A DNA stretch of 64,000 nucleotides from Lysobacterales bacterium. Its GTDB lineage: Bacteria; Pseudomonadota; Gammaproteobacteria; Xanthomonadales; Xanthomonadaceae. The translations under genes were made by a program, and so were the position numbers. Numbering within the stretch: position 1 is the first letter of the stretch; every line of letters starts with the position of its first letter. The DNA lies in NCBI GenBank assembly GCA_015655355.1, contig JAATFG010000017.1:19054-83053 (forward strand), in the 5' to 3' direction. Below are positions 56,785-64,000 of the stretch, in pieces. The notes under the pieces were generated by a model. It was not told the DNA's origin. It saw only the letters and a list, made by a program, of their open reading frames with translations, and searched no databases.

Positions 56785-59178
56785 TCAACCACCCCGCCCG
56801 GCCAATGCAACGGCATCCCATCCGCGCGGGAACGCCCGCCGCCGCTCGCGCACGACCGGGCCGCCGGCATCCAGCCACACCGTGATCGCGCCGCTGCGCG
56901 CGGTGTCCAGCACTTCGGCGCCAGTCGCCTGCCAGCGTTGCACCACGTCCGCGCGCGGATGGCCGAAGCGATTGCCGTGGCCGCTGGACACCAGCGCCAG
57001 GCGCGCGCCGGTCGCGGCGATGAACCCCGGGTCGGAAGACGCATCGCTGCCGTGGTGCGGCACCAGCACCACCTCGGCGCGCAACGCGGCGGCATCGTCG
57101 TGCAGCAGTTCGCGTTCGATCACCTGGCCGATGTCGCCGGTCAGCAGCGCCGCGCCGTGCGCACTCTCGATCCGCAGCACGCAGCTGGATTCGTTGTCCA
57201 GATACGGATAATCGCGCGGCGGGTGCAGGAAGCGGAAACGCACCCCGTCCCATTCCCATGCGGCGCCTGCCATGCAATCACCATTCGCCGCGACCGGCGC
57301 GCCGTGCGAAGTCAGCACGTCGTGCACCGGAATCGCCGCACGCACCGAGGCCAGGCCGCCGGCATGATCGTTGTCGCCATGGATGACGACGATGCGGTCG
57401 AGCGCCTCCACGCCCAGCGCATGCAGGCTCGGCACCACCGCGCGCTCGCCCGCGTCGAAACCATCGGCCACCGCCGGCCCGGTGTCGTACAGCAGCGCGT
57501 GGTTCGCCGTGCGCACCAGCACCGACAAGCCCTGCCCCACGTCGATCACCTGCAGTTGCGCTTCGCCGTTTTTCGGCGCGTGCAGGTCCGGCCACAGCAG
57601 CGGCAGCCACAACAACGCGGCGAAAGGTTTTCCCGGCACGCCGCGCGGCAGCAACAGCCAGAATGCGCCGGCCAGTGCCAGCGGCAAGGCGAACCCCGCC
57701 GGCTCCGGCAGCCAGATCAAGGCCGCGCGACGCTGCGCCAGCCATGCGAACAATGACCAGCTCGGCTCGAAACACAGCCCGGCGAGCTTCCACGCCCATG
57801 CGCCGAAGCCCGCGTGCAACGCATCGAACGCGGTGCCGAACAAGGACAACGGCACCACCACCAGCGACCACCACGGCACCGCGACCAGGTTCGCCAGCGG
57901 CCCGAGCAACGATGCCTGCCCGAACAGCAGCACCGTCAATGGCAACAGGCCGAGCGTGGCGACCCACTGCGCCGCAAGCAGTTCGCGCACGACGCGGCCT
58001 GCGCCACGCTCCGGCAGGCACCACGCCAGCCACGCGACGCCGGCGAAGCTCAACCAGAACCCCGGCTGCAACACCGACAGCGGATCGAACAGCAGCACGG
58101 CGATCAGCGCCAACGCGAGCCCGTCGGCGATGCGCAGGCCACGGCGGAACATGCACGCCAGCGCGAGCGCCGCGATCATCAGCAAGGTGCGCACGGTCGG
58201 CAGCGAGAAGCCGGCCATCGCGCCATAGGCGAGCGAGCCGCACAACGCCGCGATGGCGGCGGCAACCGGCCGCGGCAACCACTTCCCCAGTCGCGGAAAC
58301 ACGCGCCAGGCGAGCGCGACCAGCAACGCGAGGAACCCGCCGACCAGGCCGACGTGCGAGCCGGAAATCGCGATCAGGTGGGTCAGCCCCGCCGCGCGCA
58401 ACACGCGCCAGTCCTCGTCATCCAGTGCCGAGGTGTCGCCCACGGTCAACGCGCGGATGAAGCGCGCCGATTGCGGCCGTGCCTCCCGCGCGATATGCGC
58501 CGACATCGCTTCGCGCCACGCGTCGATGCCGCGCGCGGGCGCGAGTTGCCGCGCGGCCTGCACCTCGCGCAGGTAGCCGACGGCGGCGATGCGCTGCGCC
58601 AGCGCGTATTCCTCGCTGTCGAAGCCGCCGGGATTGCGCAGTCCGCGCGGCGCTTTCAGCATCACCTGGAATTGCCAGCGCGCGCCGGCATGCAATTGCG
58701 TGCGCGGCCCCGGCGCGGTCGCGGCATGATCGTCGTACCAGGCCAGTTGCAGCCGCTCGCCGCGCAATTCCGGAATCGGCGTCTTGCCGTCGAGGCCGCG
58801 CGCGTCATCCACGACGAACTGAAAGCGCGTGCGCCGCACTTCCGGCTCCGGCAAGCCTTCGACCGTGCCGCGCACGATCACTTCCCGTTTCGCGCCGCCA
58901 TGCGGCCATTGCGAATGCAGCACATGGCCGGCGTTCAAGCCGGCCCAGCAGAAGCCCAGCAGCGCGATGCACGCAACGCGTGCCGCGGTCCGTTTCCACG
59001 CGGTTTCAAACGGCATCGGTGCCCGTCGCGTTCCGCTGCACCGCCACGCAACAATGATCGCCGCAACCAGCCCGGCCAGCAGTTCCCACCACGACAACCG
59101 CTTCGGTGCGAACAAACAAGCGCAGACGCCGCACAACAGCGCGACGGCATGCGCCTTGCCGAACAGGGGCGCGCGCAT
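56785..59178 (-). CDS. comEC: DNA internalization competence protein ComEC/Rec2
   Basis: Competence TM domain (GLTHLIAISGSHVGLVGGFLA) plus metallo-beta-lactamase domain (VIHGDNDHAGGL); start MRAPLFGKAHAVALLCG inside the 56785..59340 ORF. Confidence 0.95.
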   Translation of the reverse strand: MRAPLFGKAHAVALLCGVCACLFAPKRLSWWELLAGLVAAIIVAWRCSGTRRAPMPFETAWKRTAARVACIALLGFCWAGLNAGHVLHSQWPHGGAKREVIVRGTVEGLPEPEVRRTRFQFVVDDARGLDGKTPIPELRGERLQLAWYDDHAATAPGPRTQLHAGARWQFQVMLKAPRGLRNPGGFDSEEYALAQRIAAVGYLREVQAARQLAPARGIDAWREAMSAHIAREARPQSARFIRALTVGDTSALDDEDWRVLRAAGLTHLIAISGSHVGLVGGFLALLVALAWRVFPRLGKWLPRPVAAAIAALCGSLAYGAMAGFSLPTVRTLLMIAALALACMFRRGLRIADGLALALIAVLLFDPLSVLQPGFWLSFAGVAWLAWCLPERGAGRVVRELLAAQWVATLGLLPLTVLLFGQASLLGPLANLVAVPWWSLVVVPLSLFGTAFDALHAGFGAWAWKLAGLCFEPSWSLFAWLAQRRAALIWLPEPAGFALPLALAGAFWLLLPRGVPGKPFAALLWLPLLWPDLHAPKNGEAQLQVIDVGQGLSVLVRTANHALLYDTGPAVADGFDAGERAVVPSLHALGVEALDRIVVIHGDNDHAGGLASVRAAIPVHDVLTSHGAPVAANGDCMAGAAWEWDGVRFRFLHPPRDYPYLDNESSCVLRIESAHGAALLTGDIGQVIERELLHDDAAALRAEVVLVPHHGSDASSDPGFIAATGARLALVSSGHGNRFGHPRADVVQRWQATGAEVLDTARSGAITVWLDAGGPVVRERRRAFPRGWDAVALAGRGG

Positions 59179-59179
59179 G

Positions 59180-60190
59180 TCAGCGGTCCAGCGGGCTGAG
59201 CACGCCACCCGCGCCGCGATTGAGTACATGCGTGTAGATCTGGGTGGTGGCCACGTCCTTGTGCCCGAGCAATTCCTGCACGGTGCGGATGTCCGCGCCG
59301 CTTTCCAGCAAATGGGTGGCGAAGGAGTGGCGCAAGGCATGCGCCGACACGGGCTTGGCGATACCGGCGCGCATGCACGTGCCTTTCAGCGCGCGCGACA
59401 GCATGCCGTCGTCGAAATGATGGCGGCGCGCGATCCCGGCGCGCGGATCGCGCGAACGCCGCGGCGCCGGGAACAACCATTGCCAACCGAATTCGCGCGG
59501 CGCGCTCGGGTATTTGCGCGCCAGCGCATCGGGCAGCCAGACCGCACCGAAACCGGCCAGCAGGTCGGCCTCGTGCAGGACGCGCGCGCGTTCCACCTCA
59601 CGCTTCAGTTCGTCGGCCAGCCTCGCCGGCAACACCGTGCGCCGGTCCTTGCCGCCCTTGCCATCACGCACCACGATCTCGTTGCGGGCGAAATCCACCT
59701 CCTTGACCCGCAGGCGCAGGCATTCCATCAAGCGCAAGCCGCTGCCGTACAGCAGCGCCGCAAGCAGGCGTGGCCGTCCTTCCATCAGCGCAAGCAAGCG
59801 CCGCACCTCCTCGCGCGAAAGCACGCTCGGCACGCGCTGCGGACGCTTGGCGCGGACCACGTTCTCCATCCACGGCAAGTCGATGCGCAGCACTTCGCGG
59901 TACAGGAACAACAGCGCCGCCAGCGCCTGGTTCTGGGTGCTGGCGGCCACCTTGCCATGCACGGCCAGCGCGCTGAGGAAATGCTCGACCTCCGCCGCGC
60001 CCATCTCCCGCGGGTGGCACTTGCCATTGGCGAGGATGAAGCGACGAATCCAGCCAAGGTAGGCGCGCTCGGTGCGCAAGCTGTAATGCCGCGTGCGCAA
60101 AGCATCGCGCACCCGCTCCAGCAAACGTGGCGGCCTGCCCGATGTCACCCGAACCCGGCTTATTCCTGCGTTTTCGCCCTGATAAGACAT
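59180..60190 (-). CDS. intI: Integron integrase IntI (tyrosine recombinase)
   Basis: IntI-specific segment [101 protein letters not shown]; start MSYQGENAG. Confidence 0.97.
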   Translation of the reverse strand: MSYQGENAGISRVRVTSGRPPRLLERVRDALRTRHYSLRTERAYLGWIRRFILANGKCHPREMGAAEVEHFLSALAVHGKVAASTQNQALAALLFLYREVLRIDLPWMENVVRAKRPQRVPSVLSREEVRRLLALMEGRPRLLAALLYGSGLRLMECLRLRVKEVDFARNEIVVRDGKGGKDRRTVLPARLADELKREVERARVLHEADLLAGFGAVWLPDALARKYPSAPREFGWQWLFPAPRRSRDPRAGIARRHHFDDGMLSRALKGTCMRAGIAKPVSAHALRHSFATHLLESGADIRTVQELLGHKDVATTQIYTHVLNRGAGGVLSPLDR

Positions 60191-60355
60191 ATCGCCCCAT
60201 CCGACTGGATATGCAAACCAGCATCCAGCTTCCGGCGACACACAACCATCATCCAAACCCGTGATCCGTGTAGGATTTCCCCGTTTGACACGTCCCACCC
60301 ATGCCCGCGACACTCCGCACTATCACCCCGTTTCGGGGTCTAATAGGCGTTAGAA
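60191..60355 (+). other. attI recombination region (junction G|TTAGAAC at 60349/60350)
   Basis: Intergenic region upstream of divergent intI ending in GGCGTTAGAAC; small hairpin ACCCCG-TTT-CGGGGT at 60325-60339; TTGACA at 60285-60290 is a weak Pc -35 candidate. Confidence 0.7.
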
Positions 60356-60384
60356 CTGCTTCTCACCAACAGGGGGACTGAAAG

Positions 60385-60639
60385 ATGAAGGTTTGGATCA
60401 AGTCGTTTGACGTTGAAATGCAAGTCAAGCAAAGCGGCATTGAGTTGGAGGTTCGTAGCAACGACGGATCGATCCAGCTTGGTGACTGCTACGCCACCAT
60501 GACCGGCCTCGTATGGTGCAAGGGACGCACCACCAAAAAGCATGGCATCAAGCTCAAGTGGGACGACCTCGCCTTGCTTTGCGCATCAGACGACACGCTC
60601 AAAGCCGCACTCAAGGCGGCCAAAGATGCTGCGAAGTAG
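60385..60639 (+). CDS. Integron cassette 1: hypothetical 84-aa protein
   Basis: MKVWIKSFDVEMQVKQSGIELEVRSNDGSIQLGDCYATMTGLVWCKGRTTKKHGIKLKWDDL. Confidence 0.85.
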   Translation: MKVWIKSFDVEMQVKQSGIELEVRSNDGSIQLGDCYATMTGLVWCKGRTTKKHGIKLKWDDLALLCASDDTLKAALKAAKDAAK

Positions 60640-60645
60640 CAGTTC

Positions 60646-60700
60646 TAACAATTCGTTCAAGCCGACGCCGCTTCGCGGCGCGGCTTAATTCAGGCGTTAG
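60646..60700 (+). repeat. attC site 1
   Basis: taacaattcgttcaagccgacgccgcttcgcggcgcggcttaattcaggcgttag; GTTCTAAC complements cassette start GTTAGAAC. Confidence 0.93.
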
Positions 60701-60723
60701 ATTGCTTATGGAGTTTTCTCGCG

Positions 60724-61206
60724 ATGGAAAACCATATCAAGGAATTCATTGATCGCTACAAAGACCTGCGCGCTCAGCATTTGGACAGCCAGTATCTGTT
60801 CAAGCAGAAGAAAGAAAACAAAAAAATGAGCGACCTAGACCTGATCGCACAGGATGAAGATTTCTACAATACTTACCTTCTAGATGCTCAAGGTCTCGCC
60901 GCTTTGCGCAAGACCTCAATTACTAAAACGAGATGGGCTAGTCTCGCCTTCGCCTTAAAAAATCGCTCTGAGATCATCAACAGTAAGATCGACTTCTTCA
61001 ATTACATGCATACGCTGCTAGCTATCTGTCTTCCGCTCTTTATTCTTGCGGCTCAAAAGATAGATCCATGGAATGCTGGGCTGGCTGTGATATGCGTGTT
61101 TTTTATTTTTTGGATATTCAAAATAAGATCCGAGCTTAGAGTAGAGCTATCGACCGCCAAAGAGCTCGCAAATGTTTTTGAGCGCCTGTCAAAGGACGCA
61201 ATCTAA
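60724..61206 (+). CDS. Integron cassette 2: hypothetical protein with two predicted TM segments
   Basis: 160 aa; hydrophobic hairpin YMHTLLAICLPLFILAA...WNAGLAVICVFFIFWIF between charged helical regions. Confidence 0.82.
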   Translation: MENHIKEFIDRYKDLRAQHLDSQYLFKQKKENKKMSDLDLIAQDEDFYNTYLLDAQGLAALRKTSITKTRWASLAFALKNRSEIINSKIDFFNYMHTLLAICLPLFILAAQKIDPWNAGLAVICVFFIFWIFKIRSELRVELSTAKELANVFERLSKDAI

Positions 61207-61258
61207 CAATTCATTCAAGGCGAGACCGCTTCGCGGTCCGCCTTAATTCAGGCGTTAG
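61204..61258 (+). repeat. attC site 2
   Basis: taacaattcattcaaggcgagaccgcttcgcggtccgccttaattcaggcgttag; GCAATCTAAC complements cassette start GTTAGATTGC. Confidence 0.93.
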
Positions 61259-61288
61259 GTCTCACTCATCGCAATTTGGGGATTACAC

Positions 61289-61456
61289 ATGGAACACCTT
61301 AAGAACCTCACATCCCAGCAGCTGGTCATGGCCGCATGCGGAGCTTTGGTTGCTGCCGGCGCCATGCTTTCGGGCGGGAGCAAGCTAGGCTACTTGCCGC
61401 TGGCCCTTGCCGTAATTTGTGGACTTGGTGCGTTCGCCAAGTCCAAGAATCGCTGA
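61289..61456 (+). CDS. Integron cassette 3: 55-aa small hydrophobic protein (absent from supplied ORF track)
   Basis: MEHLKNLTSQQLVMAACGALVAAGAMLSGGSKLGYLPLALAVICGLGAFAKSKNR*; fills the cassette between attC2 and attC3. Confidence 0.75.
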   Translation: MEHLKNLTSQQLVMAACGALVAAGAMLSGGSKLGYLPLALAVICGLGAFAKSKNR

Positions 61457-61491
61457 CAAATCATTGATCGCATTGTTGGGGCCGTGAGACC

Positions 61492-61546
61492 TAACAATTC
61501 ATTCAAGCCGACGCCGCTTCGCGGCGCGGCTTAATTCAGGCGTTAG
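61492..61546 (+). repeat. attC site 3
   Basis: taacaattcattcaagccgacgccgcttcgcggcgcggcttaattcaggcgttag; GTGAGACCTAAC complements cassette start GTTAGGTCTCAC. Confidence 0.93.
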
Positions 61547-61588
61547 GCGTCAGAATCCAAGTCCGTTGCGCGCACACAGGGAGGCACG

Positions 61589-62470
61589 TTGAAGACCATC
61601 GCGACAATCAACTTCAAGGGCGGAGTCGGCAAAACAACGGCCACTTGGGCGCTCGGGAACGTCGCAGCACGCGACACTGGCGTCAGCTCGCCGATCTTCG
61701 ATCTCGACGCGCAAATGTCGCTCACTCAAGCGATTGCGCTCAACGAAGATGGGAATCCCTTCAAGGATTTCACTAACTGGTACGAGCGGTCAATCAACAA
61801 GAAGAAAACAATATTTGACGCGCTCGACGAGTTCACCAAGCCGGCCGCGTTCAATTTCGGGATCAATCACGACTTCATCTACAAGATTTCGGAACGCTAT
61901 CACTTCGTTCCGTCGGTCGAAGATCTCTACTGGACCGAACTTGAGTTATTTGATCGAGAGAAGGTGAAGTTCTTTATTCAGCGTCTGCTGGAAAAGATTC
62001 AGAATTCTTCGAATGTCCCAAAGTACAACTATGCGTTGTTCGATTGCCCACCGTCATTCAGCCTTCTGAGTTACTCGGTACTGTCTACCTGTGACCTCGT
62101 TCTAATTCCAATCAATCCGGATTTCTTTGCTGCCAAAGGATTGGCGTTGTTGTTGAACAGCCTTCGTATGCGCATTGAGCCATTCCCGGTTCCCAAGATC
62201 GGCGTCTTCATGAACAGAGCGAAGAAGCCTGGCGGGAGCTCCATCAAGCGGTACAGCAACGAAACCCAGCGCTACCTGGACGATGCATCAGACGTGCTGA
62301 AACACGTGGCTGCGGACCGCGGGCTAAACGTCCGACTGTTCGATCAAGCCATCTTCGACAAAGTCGGCATGAAGCGCGCCATACAAGAAGGCCTGCCCAC
62401 GGACTTTGCGGCACAATACTCGACCCTCTGGAAACAGATTCAAGGCTTCTTGAATGAGAAGGCCAAATGA
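61589..62470 (+). CDS. Integron cassette 4 gene 1: ParA/MinD-like P-loop ATPase
   Basis: Deviant Walker A KGGVGKTTATWAL; FDLDAQMSLT; YNYALFDCPPSFSLLSYSVLSTCDLVLIPINPDFFAAKGL. Confidence 0.92.
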   Translation: MKTIATINFKGGVGKTTATWALGNVAARDTGVSSPIFDLDAQMSLTQAIALNEDGNPFKDFTNWYERSINKKKTIFDALDEFTKPAAFNFGINHDFIYKISERYHFVPSVEDLYWTELELFDREKVKFFIQRLLEKIQNSSNVPKYNYALFDCPPSFSLLSYSVLSTCDLVLIPINPDFFAAKGLALLLNSLRMRIEPFPVPKIGVFMNRAKKPGGSSIKRYSNETQRYLDDASDVLKHVAADRGLNVRLFDQAIFDKVGMKRAIQEGLPTDFAAQYSTLWKQIQGFLNEKAK

Positions 62471-62868
62471 CTAACGACGACTTAAGACTGGAAATTGCCA
62501 AGCTTCATGAAAAGCTAGATCGCGTACTTGCCTTGCTGGACGCGAAGACCGCGTCTGCGCAGAGAAAGGCCGCCGACCGCAAGGCGAAGCAGGAGAAGCC
62601 TCAACCATTAACAGAAGATGAAATTAAGCAGCAGCAGGAGCGATTCCAGGAGCTTTTCGCCCGATGGATGGGCGGCTTTGAGGTCGAAGTTCAGAATGAA
62701 CTTGAGGCTGCGGACGCAGATGCGCTCAGACGGTTTGCCGACGCAAACAACCTAAACATCACGACCAAGACCCCCAAGATCAAAGCACTGCAGTTAATCG
62801 CAGCAAGATTTCGAGAAAAGCGGCAACTCATGCAGGGGCTACCATCGCGGCGGGACGCTGACGCCTAA
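62467..62868 (+). CDS. Integron cassette 4 gene 2: 133-aa partner protein with coiled-coil N-terminus
   Basis: ATGA overlap with ParA stop; LRLEIAKLHEKLDRVLALLDAKTASAQRKAADRKAKQE heptad-like N-term. Confidence 0.85.
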   Translation: MTNDDLRLEIAKLHEKLDRVLALLDAKTASAQRKAADRKAKQEKPQPLTEDEIKQQQERFQELFARWMGGFEVEVQNELEAADADALRRFADANNLNITTKTPKIKALQLIAARFREKRQLMQGLPSRRDADA

Positions 62869-62929
62869 CCGGTCGTTCGAGCGGACCTCCTTCGGCAAGC
62901 CTCAGTCGGCCGCTCAACTTCAACGTTAG
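62866..62929 (+). repeat. attC site 4 (divergent type)
   Basis: taaccggtcgttcgagcggacctccttcggcaagcctcagtcggccgctcaacttcaacgttag; CTGACGCCTAAC complements cassette start GTTAGGCGTCAG. Confidence 0.85.
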
Positions 62930-62934
62930 GCCTT

Positions 62935-63381
62935 ATGAAGAATGCTCCACCCGGATACGAGTGTCCGTTCTGCGGTATTGCCGAGACACTTCCATCGCCT
63001 GCGCCAGAATCAGCCGTTGTCTTGGTGGATGCCAACGTGTTCGCTTTGGTTCCGACTCACCACTACGCCGGAATAAAAGGCAACTGCTTGGTGGTACCTC
63101 GGAGCCACCATGAGAACGTGTTGGACATCCCGGACAACCTCGGCGTCGACTTCTTTCGTGCCACGCGTCGCCTAGCGCACGCCATGCGGAATGCCTTCGG
63201 TTGTGAAGGAATCTCCACTCGCCAACACAACGGGCCAGCCGGCAATCAAGATGTGTGGCACTACCACCTTCATGTATTTCCTCGCTACCCGAATGACGGA
63301 CTGTATGCGGGGCAGAAAGCGCCCTACACCACCGAGGAGCGAATCGAGTTGGCAGCCCGTCTTCGGGCTGCTTTGCGGTAG
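62935..63381 (+). CDS. Integron cassette 5: HIT family protein (terminal, no cognate attC seen)
   Basis: CPFC zinc-type pair; WHYHLHVFPRY (HxHxH). Confidence 0.92.
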   Translation: MKNAPPGYECPFCGIAETLPSPAPESAVVLVDANVFALVPTHHYAGIKGNCLVVPRSHHENVLDIPDNLGVDFFRATRRLAHAMRNAFGCEGISTRQHNGPAGNQDVWHYHLHVFPRYPNDGLYAGQKAPYTTEERIELAARLRAALR

Positions 63382-63389
63382 GTGCACTT

Positions 63390-63416
63390 CCGCCTGAGCA
63401 TTCGGCAGTCAGGCGG
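63390..63416 (+). terminator. Stem-loop downstream of HIT gene (terminator or attC remnant)
   Basis: CCGCCTGA-N11-TCAGGCGG. Confidence 0.5.
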
Positions 63417-63477
63417 ACGGCTACGGGCCGCGACATCAGCAACAAATAAAAGGCGGCCATGCAATCGCCTTGTTCCT

Positions 63478-64000
63478 TTACTCGAAGCTGCCTACCGAAT
63501 CATGCGCCAGGTTCTCGAACTTGGTGTATTCGCCGAGGAACGTGAGGTGGAACTCGCCCGTGGGGCCGTTGCGCTGCTTCGCGATGATTATGTCGGCGAT
63601 ACCCTTACGCGGCGTCTCTCGCTCGTACACTTCTTCGCGATAGATGAAAAGAATCACGTCGGCGTCCTGCTCGATAGCGCCCGACTCTCGCAAGTCCGAC
63701 ATCACCGGACGTTTGTCCTGACGCTGCTCGACGCTGCGATTCAGCTGCGACAGCGCGATCACCGGCACGTCCAACTCTTTCGCCAGCGCTTTGAGTGAAC
63801 GAGAGATCTCCGAGATCTCCGTAGCTCTGTTCTCGGTGGTGCCCGACACCTGCATGAGCTGCAAGTAGTCGACCACGATTAGCCCGAGCCCATGCTCGCG
63901 CTTCAGGCGCCGCGCCCGTGCACGCACCTCGGTGGGCGTCAACGCGCCGCTATCGTCGATATAGATTGGCGCGTCGGCCATCATCGACACCGCGGAATCG
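63478..64000 (-). CDS. dnaB: Replicative DNA helicase DnaB, C-terminal part (5' end outside window)
   Basis: LGLIVVDYLQLMQVSGTTENRATEISEISRSLKALAKELDVPVIALSQLNRSVEQRQDKRPVMSDLRESGAIEQDADVILFIYREEVY. Confidence 0.97.
   Translation of the reverse strand, partial: DSAVSMMADAPIYIDDSGALTPTEVRARARRLKREHGLGLIVVDYLQLMQVSGTTENRATEISEISRSLKALAKELDVPVIALSQLNRSVEQRQDKRPVMSDLRESGAIEQDADVILFIYREEVYERETPRKGIADIIIAKQRNGPTGEFHLTFLGEYTKFENLAHDSVGSFE

Noticed and set aside
56657-57277. 206-aa minus-strand ORF overlapping the comEC 3' region
   Set aside because: Alternate frame within comEC; Arg-rich low-complexity translation.
60191-60349. LexA/SOS box controlling intI
   Set aside because: I looked for a clear LexA-type palindrome (CTGT-N8-ACAG or TTAG-TACTAA-like) upstream of intI and did not see one; no claim made.
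60646-61546. CRISPR array suggested by three regularly similar ~55-bp repeats
   Set aside because: The repeats are hairpin-forming attC sites with GTTAG/CTAAC ends separated by variable-length coding cassettes, next to intI; no cas genes.

Overview
This is a 64-kb, GC-rich chromosomal window. Its gene content and order resemble Xanthomonadaceae/Lysobacteraceae (inferred from recognisable proteins, no search run). Most of it is core genes: rlmN, ndk, a beta-oxidation pair, ftsK, trxB, aat, infA, clpA/clpS, mnmA, hflD, serS, aroA, pheA, serC, pgsA, uvrC, kdsB, lpxK, msbA, exbBD, comEC and dnaB. Four regions stand out. (1) At 59.2-63.4 kb there is a chromosomal integron: intI, attI, four attC sites and five cassettes. 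The intI stop lies 1 nt from the comEC start on the same strand. One cassette carries a translationally coupled ParA-like ATPase plus partner, and another carries a 55-aa ORF missing from the supplied track. (2) At 45.9-47.5 kb there is a nested tRNA-Leu(UAA) locus. One tRNA-Leu(UAA) is interrupted at U34/A35 by a ~233-nt Azoarcus-like group I intron. That gene, with a DUF2306-type membrane protein gene, lies between the two mutually complementary halves of a second tRNA-Leu(UAA), whose junctions share the 9-bp repeat CTTAAAATC. (3) At 35.6-45.7 kb there is a candidate organosulfur scavenging cluster: TonB receptor, ABC importer, MFS, sulfurtransferase, TauD-like dioxygenase, LysR and cysteine synthase. 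(4) There are several palindromic operator candidates, and a degenerate tRNA-Val-like gene with a CAA anticodon. No CRISPR array, rRNA operon or intact transposase was seen.
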